Part shown: piece by piece, positions 48,733-57,087 of the stretch
Layout of the letters: the number at the start of each line of letters is the position of its first letter
Position numbering within the stretch: the first letter of the stretch is position 1
Assembly (NCBI GenBank): GCA_009929375.1
Contig: SAAO01000005.1
Coordinates: 61,453-125,452, forward strand
Origin: Bacteroidia bacterium
Lineage (GTDB): Bacteria > Bacteroidota > Bacteroidia > Bacteroidales > Paludibacteraceae
Reading direction: 5' to 3'
Length of the DNA stretch: 64,000 nt
Program-made: the position numbers and the translations under genes
The notes under the pieces: generated by a model
Databases searched by the model: none
Seen by the model: the letters and a program-made list of their open reading frames with translations, nothing else
What the model was told of the DNA's origin: nothing

Positions 48733-49221
48733 ATGCCCAATAGATTAAATTACAAAGAATTGCCTTTGATGGCAGCTAAAAGAGAAAGCACCTGGCTTAA
48801 ATTTCTGAACCGTAACAGAAAGAAAATTGAAACTTCGGATTTGAAGATTCAGGCCTTGCACGATGAAGTTTCGGAGCGTACCGATTGTCTTGAATGTGCT
48901 AACTGTTGTCGGTCGCTCGGTCCGCGCATAACCGATAAAGATGTGGAGAAAATGGGAAAAGCTTTGCGTATGAAGCCTGTGGATGTGGTTTCGCGTTATT
49001 TGCGTGTTGATGAAGATGGTGATATGGTTTTTCGCTCAATGCCTTGTCCGTTTTTGGGAGATGATAATTATTGTGCCATCTACGAATCGCGCCCCAAAGC
49101 CTGTCGCGAATATCCGCATACCGACCGGAAAAAATTCTTCCAGATTTATAAATTGTCGGTGAAAAATGCCTCCACCTGTCCCATTGTGTATGAGGTGATG
49201 GAAGGAATTCAGGAACTGTAA
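48733..49221 (+). CDS. YkgJ-type cysteine-cluster protein (putative zinc/iron chelator)
   Basis: 162 residues from the ATG at 48733 (a TTG two codons earlier is less likely). Cysteines are grouped as CLECANCC (~52-59), CPFLGDDNYC (~102-111), KAC followed by EYP (~119-124) and a late C in STCPIV. This is the pattern of the CxxCxxCC family (YkgJ/UPF0153), thought to bind Zn or an Fe-S centre. Function is not established. No signal peptide or membrane segment. It is alone between spt and the TonB receptor. Confidence 0.85.
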   Translation: MPNRLNYKELPLMAAKRESTWLKFLNRNRKKIETSDLKIQALHDEVSERTDCLECANCCRSLGPRITDKDVEKMGKALRMKPVDVVSRYLRVDEDGDMVFRSMPCPFLGDDNYCAIYESRPKACREYPHTDRKKFFQIYKLSVKNASTCPIVYEVMEGIQEL

Positions 49222-49301
49222 GGTAATATTTTGAGTTGATAATGGACAGTTGATAATTTTATATTTACCATTTTATCATTTACTATTTAATGGTATCGGC
49301 T

Positions 49302-49325
49302 AATCAACCAATCAACCAATCAACC
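49302..49325. repeat. Short tandem repeat, three copies of AATCAACC
   Basis: Exact 8-base unit repeated three times (49302-49309, 49310-49317, 49318-49325), followed by a looser repeat of CTGAAACT/CTGAACTC-like units to ~49360. It lies in the intergenic gap downstream of both flanking genes. Confidence 0.7.
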
Positions 49326-49369
49326 CAAAACCCTGAAACTTTGAACTCTGAAACTCTGAAGCATCTCTC

Positions 49370-51442
49370 TCACCATCCCCATTTCAGCTTTACAAACACG
49401 TTTCGTCCGGATTCGTAAAGTTTATCCATGCCCGGTCGGTTGTTGAAAAGATGATTCCGGTAAGCTTTGTCAAGAATATTGTTTACACCAGCAAAAAGCT
49501 GCAGATAAGAATTCTGCACTTTTACAGGCATACTCTGAAAATCTATATTAAAGATGGCATAGCCAGGAGTGGCGGTTTCATTTTCAGCAATTTCGTTTTG
49601 ATTGGCAGCCCATTCCATGCTAAGTGTTGTTTCCACATATTTTGGGTGAAAATAAGTCAGTGACACATTACCGTGAGCAGGAGGAATCAAAGGAAGCGGT
49701 TTGTTGGTTTCCACATCGCGGGTATGCACGTAACCAGCCTGTGTTGCTGCTTTAAAATGTTTATTGATAAGCCATTCCATGCTGAATTCGGCACCGGTGA
49801 ACATGGCTTTGTCGATATTTTTATTCTTATATAACAATGGAGAGTCCGAAACTTTTTCCTCGGCAATCAGATCAAACAGGTAGTTGAAAAAGATGTCGGT
49901 TTTCAGTAGTAACTTGTTTTTAGTCAGACTATAATTCAGGTTTGAAAAAAGACCTTTCTCCGGACGCAAATCAATATTCCCTACACGAACAGCACTTCCG
50001 AGATCAATATATTTGAAACGTTCTTCGATAGATGCCACGCGATAGGCATTGGCCAGCGAAAGCGTGAACTTGTGACGTTTTGCAGGCAGATATTCAATGT
50101 CGGCATGTGCGGCGTAGGATATTTCATTTTTCACATTTGGCGCAATGGTCATATTCTTTTGAAAAGGAATATCAGTACGTTCGCCATTCACCCTGCGGTA
50201 CTGAAAAATGCGGTTGAAAGCGCTGTCGTTTTCAGTACGGATAAAGTCGAGACGTACGCCTGCATTCAGTTTCAGATAGTGCGGATCAATTACTTTTTTG
50301 TAAAATGCAAATATCCCGGCATCGAACATTTTTGCTTTTGGAGTGGGTACTTCGCCTATGTAGGTAAAAGTTGAGTCGTTCTGAATGTTTATTTTGGTGC
50401 GAAATGTTTCTGCATCGCGCAGCCATGTTTCTGCACCCACAGTCATGGTGTTGTAATCGTTGAAGTAAAGTGCAGCGGTAGCTTTTGCTCCCGAAGTTAC
50501 ATTCATACTGGCCGGAAGTGTTACATTGCTGGAGTTGGGTTTTAATTCCACATCGCGGCTGATGTTCTGTGTGTAGGCTTTGAACCGCAGTTCGCGAAGA
50601 GTGTATGAAAGATCGCTGAAAATATATTCGCCGCTGAGCTGATTGCGTTTGATAGCTGAATAACGCGCTGTGGCTGTAGCCGGAAATGAGCTGCTGCCGG
50701 GAATGCCGACATTCCATGCTTCGAAGTGATTGTAGTTGACCAATAACTCCTGATTTTCACCGTATTTCATACCTCCTTTAATACTCCACGATGCATCGTT
50801 GAACTGACTGTTGAGTATTTTACCTGCAGGTGTTTGCATATTTTGTGCTGTACGGTAGCTTCCGTTAAGAGCAATATACCAGTTGTTGGCACTAAAGTTC
50901 AGATTGGCTGCATTTGCCCATAAACTGTTGGCTGTGTGAAATCCGCTGCTCGCTTTTCCGCTAATGCCCGAGCTGTATGCGGGACGTTGAGGAATAAAAC
51001 TTACCACGCCACCCATTGCGCCTGTGCCGTACATTACTGAACCTGCTCCTTTAACAACTTCAATTCTCTCAAGACTTTCCATGTTGACTGTCGAAAGTAC
51101 ACCCGAAATGTCGGTAGCCGAAAGCATACGGTCGCCATCGTGCAGGAAGAGCAAGCGTTGTTCCGACATACCACGCACATTCAGTGTGGTAGTCCACACG
51201 CCATCGCGCACTATCGAAATGCCCGGTTGTGTACGAAAAGCATCGGCAGGAGTCACAAAAGCTGAACTTTCGATGGTTTTCCGGTCGACAATTGCACCCG
51301 GCAGGTTAAATTGCCCCGATGACAGACTGAAAACAGTAATTTCGTTGATTTGCTTGTGCGGAATAGTATCGGCCTGAATGTGGTTGGCTATACTGAACAA
51401 TGTAAAAAGCAGTAGTAATGTGGCAGGTTTAATGTGTGTCAT
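49370..51442 (-). CDS. TonB-dependent outer-membrane receptor (non-SusC type)
   Basis: 690 residues from the chosen start MTHIKPATLLLLFTLFSIA, a signal peptide ending near IQADT. The frame runs 32 codons further upstream, but a -7 element (TACTTTTG, minus strand 51486-51479) lies inside that extension. A TonB-box-like region precedes the plug (~55-165: ADAFRTQPGISIVRDG, LNVRGMSEQRLLFLHDG, RIEVVKGAGSVMYGTGAMGGVVSF). A 22-stranded barrel follows, ending with the typical RNHLFNNRPGMDKLYESGRNVFVKLKW (landmark region ~660-690). No CarboxypepD_reg domain, no SusD partner. Likely substrates are iron chelates, heme or cobalamin; no residue decides this. Confidence 0.93.
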   Translation of the reverse strand: MTHIKPATLLLLFTLFSIANHIQADTIPHKQINEITVFSLSSGQFNLPGAIVDRKTIESSAFVTPADAFRTQPGISIVRDGVWTTTLNVRGMSEQRLLFLHDGDRMLSATDISGVLSTVNMESLERIEVVKGAGSVMYGTGAMGGVVSFIPQRPAYSSGISGKASSGFHTANSLWANAANLNFSANNWYIALNGSYRTAQNMQTPAGKILNSQFNDASWSIKGGMKYGENQELLVNYNHFEAWNVGIPGSSSFPATATARYSAIKRNQLSGEYIFSDLSYTLRELRFKAYTQNISRDVELKPNSSNVTLPASMNVTSGAKATAALYFNDYNTMTVGAETWLRDAETFRTKINIQNDSTFTYIGEVPTPKAKMFDAGIFAFYKKVIDPHYLKLNAGVRLDFIRTENDSAFNRIFQYRRVNGERTDIPFQKNMTIAPNVKNEISYAAHADIEYLPAKRHKFTLSLANAYRVASIEERFKYIDLGSAVRVGNIDLRPEKGLFSNLNYSLTKNKLLLKTDIFFNYLFDLIAEEKVSDSPLLYKNKNIDKAMFTGAEFSMEWLINKHFKAATQAGYVHTRDVETNKPLPLIPPAHGNVSLTYFHPKYVETTLSMEWAANQNEIAENETATPGYAIFNIDFQSMPVKVQNSYLQLFAGVNNILDKAYRNHLFNNRPGMDKLYESGRNVFVKLKWGW

Positions 51443-51717
51443 GTTGATTGGGTTTTTTGGACAATTGAATTCCGACTGCAAAAGTAATGAAAAATAACGC
51501 ATTGTGTACTGACATATTGGCGGTGAAAATCCATACAAAGTATTAAAAAAACGAAAGCTTTTTGTATAATTGCAATTTAAATCTGCCTGCGATCAGTTTC
51601 CTTGTGTTTGAATAATGTTTTAGCACGACTTTTGAATTGTCGAAGAAGGTGAGTTTTTTTTTACGGTTTACTTCTAAACAATTCACAGAAATATTATGCT
51701 GATAAAAAAAATAATAT

Positions 51718-52878
51718 ATGGAAAGAAATAATTCGCATAAAATGATTGGCATATTCAACGATAGCTATCCGCCCATTATCGATGGTGTAGCTATGACGGC
51801 TCAAAATTATGCCGAAGGACTTTACCGTCGCCAAATACCGGTGTGTGTAGTGACTCCCAAAGCACCCGATTATCAGATTGTGGAGCCTTATCCTGTTTTT
51901 CGGTATTCGTCGCTGCCACTAATCAGGCGCAAACCTTACCGTATCGGGCTGCCCGATATTGATCTGGCATTTCAGGATACCCTTGAGCGAATTCCGTTCG
52001 GACTTGTACATGCCCATTGTCCGTTTACTTCCGGACATTTGGCTCTGCGCATTGCCCGCGAACAAAAAATTCCACTGGTGGCTACCTTTCATTCTAAATA
52101 TCGCGACGACTTTGAGCAGGCTGTTGGAAGCCGTAAAGTGGCCGATTTAATGGTCAGGGAAATAATGCACTTCTACGAAAAAGCTGATGAAGTCTGGATT
52201 CCGCAGGCTTCGGTCGAAGAAACAATTCGTGAGTATGGTTTCAGGGGTGAGGTAATTGTAATGGAAAACGGAAGTGATATGAAGCCTGTAACTGATGCAG
52301 CAGAATTTAAAATCCGGGCGCGACAGTCACTGCATATTCCTTCCGACGAAATTGTGTTGCTGTTTGTTGGCCAGCATATTCGAGAGAAAAATCCTTTTAT
52401 GATTCTTGATGCTTTAGCCACGCTCAAAGACAGAATGAAATTCCGAATGTTTTTTATCGGAACAGGCTATGCAGCCGACGAACTGAAAATGTATGCCGAT
52501 ATGCTTGGTCTTACGCCATTTGTGCATTTCTGCGGCGTAATTTACGATCGGCAAAAATTGCAACAGTATTATGCAGCTGCACATTTGTTCCTTTTTCCAT
52601 CGATATACGACAATGCACCGCTTGTGGTGCGCGAAGCGGCTGCCATGCATACGCCACCGGTATTGCTGAAGGGCTCAACTGCTTCCGAAATTATAACCCA
52701 TAATGAAAACGGTTTTCTATCTGAAAATTCAGTACAGGATTTTGCAGATACAATAATTTCAGCTCTTGCCGATCAGAATTTGTTGAATGCTGTGGCCGAA
52801 AAAGCTTCCCGAACGGTATCGGTTTCGTGGGATACAATTGTGGATAAAGTGTACGAAAGATATTGCGCAATTATGTAA
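51718..52878 (+). CDS. Glycosyltransferase, GT4 family (GT-B fold)
   Basis: 386 residues. The N-terminal domain begins with IGIFNDSYPPIIDGVAMTAQNYAEGLYRR and contains LVHAHCPFTSGHLAL and VATFHSKYRDDFEQ. The C-terminal donor domain shows LLFVGQHIREKNPFMILDAL, the FCGVIYDRQKLQQYYAAAHLFLFPSIYDNAPLVVREAAAM region (around 290-330) with the nucleotide-sugar ExxxxE-type pattern, and a final KVYERYCAIM. The layout resembles GT4 enzymes acting on lipids (MgtA/PimB-like). The start could be eight codons later (MIGIFND). Being three genes away from spt, a glycolipid role is possible but not shown. Confidence 0.9.
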   Translation: MERNNSHKMIGIFNDSYPPIIDGVAMTAQNYAEGLYRRQIPVCVVTPKAPDYQIVEPYPVFRYSSLPLIRRKPYRIGLPDIDLAFQDTLERIPFGLVHAHCPFTSGHLALRIAREQKIPLVATFHSKYRDDFEQAVGSRKVADLMVREIMHFYEKADEVWIPQASVEETIREYGFRGEVIVMENGSDMKPVTDAAEFKIRARQSLHIPSDEIVLLFVGQHIREKNPFMILDALATLKDRMKFRMFFIGTGYAADELKMYADMLGLTPFVHFCGVIYDRQKLQQYYAAAHLFLFPSIYDNAPLVVREAAAMHTPPVLLKGSTASEIITHNENGFLSENSVQDFADTIISALADQNLLNAVAEKASRTVSVSWDTIVDKVYERYCAIM

Positions 52879-52936
52879 GATGTTGAAATACAGATTTTAT
52901 ATTTTGTGTAATCAGCTTATTGCCTTAATAATGTGA

Positions 52937-52968
52937 TTTGGAATTTGTACAATTAAATATTACTTTTG
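52937..52968 (+). promoter_or_regulatory. Promoter of the C69 peptidase gene
   Basis: TTTG at 52937-52940, a 20-base spacer and TACTTTTG at 52961-52968 match the Bacteroidota promoter. Transcription would start ~40 bases before the ATG at 53015. Confidence 0.7.
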
Positions 52969-53014
52969 TCCGACTCTTAAAAATTCATATACTACATACT
53001 TATATTTTTAGCCA

Positions 53015-54661
53015 ATGATAAAGAAAACGCTTCTCATTTTGGGATTGATAGCTTCCTTCACGTATTCAAATGCCTGTACCAATTTTCTGGCAGGAAAAGC
53101 GGCCACACTCGATGGCTCAACGCTGATTAGTTATTCTGCCGATTCATATTTTCTTTTTGGAGCTTTGTATCATTATCCTGCCGCTACACATGCGCCCGGA
53201 ACATTGCTCGATATTTACGAATGGGATACAGGAAAATATCTTGGCAAAATAAAACAGGCCGAAAAAACCTATTCGGTGATTGGCAATATGAATGAACATC
53301 AGCTCGCCATTGCTGAAACAACTTTTGGCGGACGTCCTGAGTTGGTGGATACTACCGGAATTATGGATTATGGTAGTTTGATTTATGTGACTTTGCAGCG
53401 TGCCAAAACAGCCCGCGAAGCCATTAAGATTATGTCGGAATTAGTGACCGAATACGGATATTACAGCTCAGGCGAATCTTTCTCCATTGCCGACCCCAAC
53501 GAAGTGTGGATTATGGAAATGATTGGAAAAGGTCCGCGCAACAAAGGTGCTGTGTGGGTGGCTATGCGTATTCCCGACGACTGTGTATCAGGTCATGCCA
53601 ATCAGGCCCGTATTACCACTTTCCCTTTCGACGACAAAAATAACTGTCTGTATTCGGAAGATGTAATTGCTTTTGCACGTGAAAAAGGATATTTCAAAGG
53701 AAAAAACAAGGATTTCAGTTTCTCGGATGTGTACGCTCCGCTCGACTATAGCGCTTTGCGCATTTGCGAAGCCCGCGTGTGGAGTTTCTTCCGCAAGGTA
53801 AATCCGGAAATGGAGCGTTTTGTAACTTATGTAAAAGGCGAAACTGCCGAACGCATGCCTTTGTGGGTAAAACCAGCGTTTAAACTGAGTGCTCAAAATA
53901 TCAAGGATTATATGCGCGATCAGTACGAGGGAACCGAATTTGATATGACTAAAGGTGTTTGTGCCGGACCGTTTGGCTCGAAACTGCGCAACAGTCCCTT
54001 GTCGTTCAAAGTGGATGGCGTGGAATATATGCACGAACGTCCAGTGGCTACTCAGCAGACCGGTTTTACTTTTGTAGCGCAAATGCGCAGCTGGTTACCC
54101 GACTATATCGGAGGTGTGCTTTGGTTTGGAGTTGACGATGCAGCAAGTGCTGTTTATGTGCCAATGTATTGCGGAATCAACGAAGTGCCATGGTGTTTCA
54201 GCGAAAAAAACGGAAATCTGTTCGAATATTCTTCGACATCAGCCTTCTGGGTGTATAACTGGGTGGCAAATTATGCTTACAGTCGTTATTCCTACATGAT
54301 GCAGGATATAAAGAAAGTACAGGCGCATTGGGAAACAAGCTTTAATACGCTGGTACCTGCAATCGATAAAGTCGCAGTGAATATGAATGAGCAGGATGCG
54401 CGTGTGTTCCTGACTAATTTCAGCAACTCGCAGGCCGAAAACTCTACTACTGCATGGCGTAAACTGGGTGAATATCTTCTTGTGAAATATATGGATGGAA
54501 ATATGAAAAAAGAAGAAAATGGGAAATTCCTTCAGAACGAGTTCCATATTCCTCCAACCATTATTCGTCACGGATATCCTGAAGAGGTATTACGCCAAAT
54601 TGTAAAGGAGAATCCGGGACAAAGAGTGAAATCAGAAGAGGAATTAAATAACCGCAAGTAA
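53015..54661 (+). CDS. Secreted dipeptidase, peptidase family C69 (PepD-like)
   Basis: 548-residue exported N-terminal-nucleophile hydrolase. The signal peptide MIKKTLLILGLIASFTYSNA ends just before Cys21, and CTNFLAGKAATLDGSTLISY follows. In C69 enzymes the new N-terminal Cys is the catalytic residue, so signal cleavage would also activate the enzyme. Other family segments: NEHQLAIAETTFGGRPEL (~93-110), EYGYYSSGESFSIADPNEVWIMEM and the long C-terminal region with YIGGVLWFGVDDAASAVYVPMY. It should act in the periplasm or outside on short peptides. It is monocistronic with its own promoter and terminator. Confidence 0.92.
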   Translation: MIKKTLLILGLIASFTYSNACTNFLAGKAATLDGSTLISYSADSYFLFGALYHYPAATHAPGTLLDIYEWDTGKYLGKIKQAEKTYSVIGNMNEHQLAIAETTFGGRPELVDTTGIMDYGSLIYVTLQRAKTAREAIKIMSELVTEYGYYSSGESFSIADPNEVWIMEMIGKGPRNKGAVWVAMRIPDDCVSGHANQARITTFPFDDKNNCLYSEDVIAFAREKGYFKGKNKDFSFSDVYAPLDYSALRICEARVWSFFRKVNPEMERFVTYVKGETAERMPLWVKPAFKLSAQNIKDYMRDQYEGTEFDMTKGVCAGPFGSKLRNSPLSFKVDGVEYMHERPVATQQTGFTFVAQMRSWLPDYIGGVLWFGVDDAASAVYVPMYCGINEVPWCFSEKNGNLFEYSSTSAFWVYNWVANYAYSRYSYMMQDIKKVQAHWETSFNTLVPAIDKVAVNMNEQDARVFLTNFSNSQAENSTTAWRKLGEYLLVKYMDGNMKKEENGKFLQNEFHIPPTIIRHGYPEEVLRQIVKENPGQRVKSEEELNNRK

Positions 54662-54698
54662 AATAATTCACGTAATATAAGGTCACCTGACCGAAAAT

Positions 54699-54732
54699 AA
54701 AAAGGTTCTTCAGTATTTTGAAGAACCTTTTT
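54699..54732. terminator. Bidirectional terminator between the C69 peptidase and the recombinase
   Basis: A perfect 14-bp inverted repeat, AAAAAGGTTCTTCA (54699-54712) and its complement (54719-54732), with a 6-base loop. A-run and T-run flank it, so it can stop both convergent transcripts. Confidence 0.9.
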
Positions 54733-54737
54733 ATTGC

Positions 54738-56405
54738 TTATAAATCGAGCTGATCCATTGGACTTACTATCTGATCGAAACCTTTGGTGGTGATATGTGT
54801 ATAGATTTCAGTCGTTTTGGTATTTTGATGTCCCAAAAGATTTTGAATATAACGTAAATCGGTGCCGGCTTCGAGTAAATGTGTGGCAAATGAATGCCGT
54901 AGTGTATGAACGGTGACACGTTTTTTGATTCCTGCTTTTTGCACAGCTTTGTGCACTAACTCACCAATCGATCGCCGCGAATATTCTTTTCCATCCGCGC
55001 CTTCGAAAAGCCATACTTTTGGCTTGTACTCTGCGACATATTTGCGGAGTATTTCAAGCGTTTTTACACTTAACAGCGTATACCTGTCTTTTTTGCCTTT
55101 GGCCTGCTCAACCCTTATTTGCATTCGCTGACTGTCAATGTCTTTCAGCTTCAGATTTATGGCTTCGCTAACACGCAATCCGGCCGAATATATGGTCATT
55201 ATAATGGCTTTGTGTTTCAGATTGTCGGTGTTTTTCAAAATCAGTTTTATTTCGTTCTGACTCAGCACTTCGGGCAGATATTTGGCTTCGCGTGGCCTGT
55301 CAATAAGGTAGATTTTGCGTTGTCCGCGCAAAACTTTCTCATAGTAAAACTTGATGGAATTGATCGACTGATTCTGGTACGATCCGGACACATTTCGTTC
55401 ATCGACAAGGTACCGCAAAAAACCTGTAATCATTTCGTCGGTAATGTCTTCGGGTTCGGTGTCGGGAAAATGGTTGATAAACTCCTCGAACATATGTTTG
55501 TAGGTGTTCAGCGTATGTTTGCTGTAGCGCAGTTCCCTGAGTTTTGCCAGATAGTTGGGCGGACAGGTTCTGTAATTTTTGATGTCGTAACGGGATGTTC
55601 GTGGTTTGATTCCCTGTTTAGTTTCCTCACGAAACTGTAGTTTTAATCCATTTCCGGCAGCTATTTGCTTAATTTCAGCAATAAAACGTTCCGAATACGG
55701 TACCGACCAGCAATTTTCGTCGTGATTCCACTGGCAATAGGGAATTTTCTTTATTTGCTTCATAATTTCCCTGTTGTACGAAAAATAAACTTTCAGTGCC
55801 CTGCCCGGAATGGCTATCAGAATCATTTCATCGGCAGTGTAAGTTGGCTTTTGTTCAGTCTGGCTTTCATTCGACGAAATGAATTCGCTTATTTCAGGGT
55901 TTCTGTCGGCAAAATAATTCACAATTTTATCCCGGTTGTTTCTGTAGTTTGGAACTATCCAGCAAAAATGCACCATGTCCCAGTGTGCGTGTTGAAACGA
56001 TCTCAAAAATAGAATGTCAGTGTCGTTTTTTGGAACTTTTATATAAATGTTGTGCCTGGTTATGTCAATTGATATCGGTTCGCTATCAGTTTTCTTTTTG
56101 ATGCGGTTAATAGGTGCGGACGTATTTACCGTTTCTTCTTTTGCAGGATTTGTAGTTGTGTGTTCTGACTCGCTTTTTTGTTCGGTATATAATCCGGAGA
56201 CAGGGCTTGTGTCAATTTCGAACGAAGGGAAAAGTTCACGAAATTGTCCGAACGATTTCTGAGTGTAGGGTATATGCCATGCTTTCATGGTTTGGCTCCA
56301 GCGTGCTCCGTCAATTGTTTTTAGCTTAGCTATTGTGTCCTGACTGTAGGCTGTTTCAATCCGGATGCGCCACTCGCCTCTGTGGTTTACTTTGGAAACT
56401 TTCAT
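54738..56405 (-). CDS. Tyrosine recombinase with three HARP-like N-terminal repeats
   Basis: 555 residues. The C-terminal half is a XerC/D-type recombinase: SAM-like core-binding domain at ~285-365, then catalytic Arg411 (SAGLRVSEAINL), Lys near 436-439 (KGKKDRYT), H500-x-x-R503 (HTLRHSFATH), His526 (LGHQNTKTTEIYTH) and Tyr535. The N-terminal 260 residues hold three ~50-residue repeats (about 11-58, 117-163, 203-250), each with hydrophobic strand, helix (KLKTI, LRSF, QIKKI), a Trp (W36, W142, W226), W-x-(I/V)-P (43-46, 149-152, 233-236). This resembles the HARP motif of SMARCAL1-type helicases. No mobile-element partners, att repeats or tRNA lie nearby, so a chromosomal role is as likely as transposition. 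Confidence 0.88.
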   Translation of the reverse strand: MKVSKVNHRGEWRIRIETAYSQDTIAKLKTIDGARWSQTMKAWHIPYTQKSFGQFRELFPSFEIDTSPVSGLYTEQKSESEHTTTNPAKEETVNTSAPINRIKKKTDSEPISIDITRHNIYIKVPKNDTDILFLRSFQHAHWDMVHFCWIVPNYRNNRDKIVNYFADRNPEISEFISSNESQTEQKPTYTADEMILIAIPGRALKVYFSYNREIMKQIKKIPYCQWNHDENCWSVPYSERFIAEIKQIAAGNGLKLQFREETKQGIKPRTSRYDIKNYRTCPPNYLAKLRELRYSKHTLNTYKHMFEEFINHFPDTEPEDITDEMITGFLRYLVDERNVSGSYQNQSINSIKFYYEKVLRGQRKIYLIDRPREAKYLPEVLSQNEIKLILKNTDNLKHKAIIMTIYSAGLRVSEAINLKLKDIDSQRMQIRVEQAKGKKDRYTLLSVKTLEILRKYVAEYKPKVWLFEGADGKEYSRRSIGELVHKAVQKAGIKKRVTVHTLRHSFATHLLEAGTDLRYIQNLLGHQNTKTTEIYTHITTKGFDQIVSPMDQLDL

Positions 56406-56549
56406 GGTTAATGATTTATTTTATAGCAGATTTCAGGAAAAAATAAGGCTCACAAATATATGTAAATTATTTTCGGTTAACAAGAAAATATTGACATAAA
56501 TGATTCAGGTTCCAACTTGTTTCGATTTTTTCGTCAGGCTTTAAAGTCT

Positions 56550-56557
56550 TATCTTTG
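56550..56557 (+). promoter_or_regulatory. -7 promoter element of the AlaX-like gene
   Basis: TATCTTTG matches TAnnTTTG, 30 bases before the ATG at 56588. No clear -33 element. Confidence 0.55.
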
Positions 56558-56587
56558 CACATTAATCACTGAAAATATTTTTACATA

Positions 56588-57055
56588 ATGGATAATAGTG
56601 TACTCAACGAGGCCAAAAAACAATATGCCTGCGATATGCATACCACCGAACACATACTGAATCAGACAATGGTGCGTATGTTTGGATGCAGTCGCTCGGT
56701 AAATGCTCATATCGAACGAAAAAAAAGCAAATGTGATTATTTGTTGGCCGAATCGCCAACAGATGCGCAGGTAGAAGAAATTACACGTCGTGTGAATGAA
56801 GTTATCGAGCAAAACTTACCTGTTTATGAGCAGCTGATGTCGCGCGAAGAAGCAGCTTCCATTGTGGATTTAAGCAAATTACCCGAAGATGCTTCTGAAA
56901 CACTCCGGGTAATTCGTGTGGGCGATTACGATGCCTGTGCCTGTATTGGTCAGCATGTGGATAATACTTCCGAAATTGGTGTTTTCCGGATTATCAGCCA
57001 CGATTTTGAAAACGGACGCTGGCGAATGCGATTTAAATTAGATGAAAGAAACTGA
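56588..57055 (+). CDS. AlaX-like alanyl-tRNA editing domain protein
   Basis: 155 residues. The sequence matches the second additional domain (tRNA_SAD) of alanyl/threonyl-tRNA synthetases: the metal motif HxxxH is HTTEH (18-22), and the second half C-x3-H is in CIGQHVDNTSEIG (~118-130), followed by FRIISHDFENGRWRMRF. Together these would hold the zinc of the editing site. Stand-alone forms (AlaX) hydrolyse Ser-tRNA(Ala) or related mischarged tRNAs. The gene's own promoter element and convergent neighbour (fucP) indicate a single-gene transcript. The exact substrate is not clear. Confidence 0.83.
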   Translation: MDNSVLNEAKKQYACDMHTTEHILNQTMVRMFGCSRSVNAHIERKKSKCDYLLAESPTDAQVEEITRRVNEVIEQNLPVYEQLMSREEAASIVDLSKLPEDASETLRVIRVGDYDACACIGQHVDNTSEIGVFRIISHDFENGRWRMRFKLDERN

Positions 57056-57087
57056 GCTTTTAAGCTGATTATCAAACGTCTGTTTTG

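Noticed and set aside
49302..49360. CRISPR array
   Set aside because: The repeat unit is only 8 bases with no spacers and no cas genes in the window.
54738..56405. Integrase as the border of a genomic island or conjugative transposon
   Set aside because: No flanking tRNA, direct repeats, excisionase, relaxase or cargo genes are seen, and neighbours look like ordinary chromosome.
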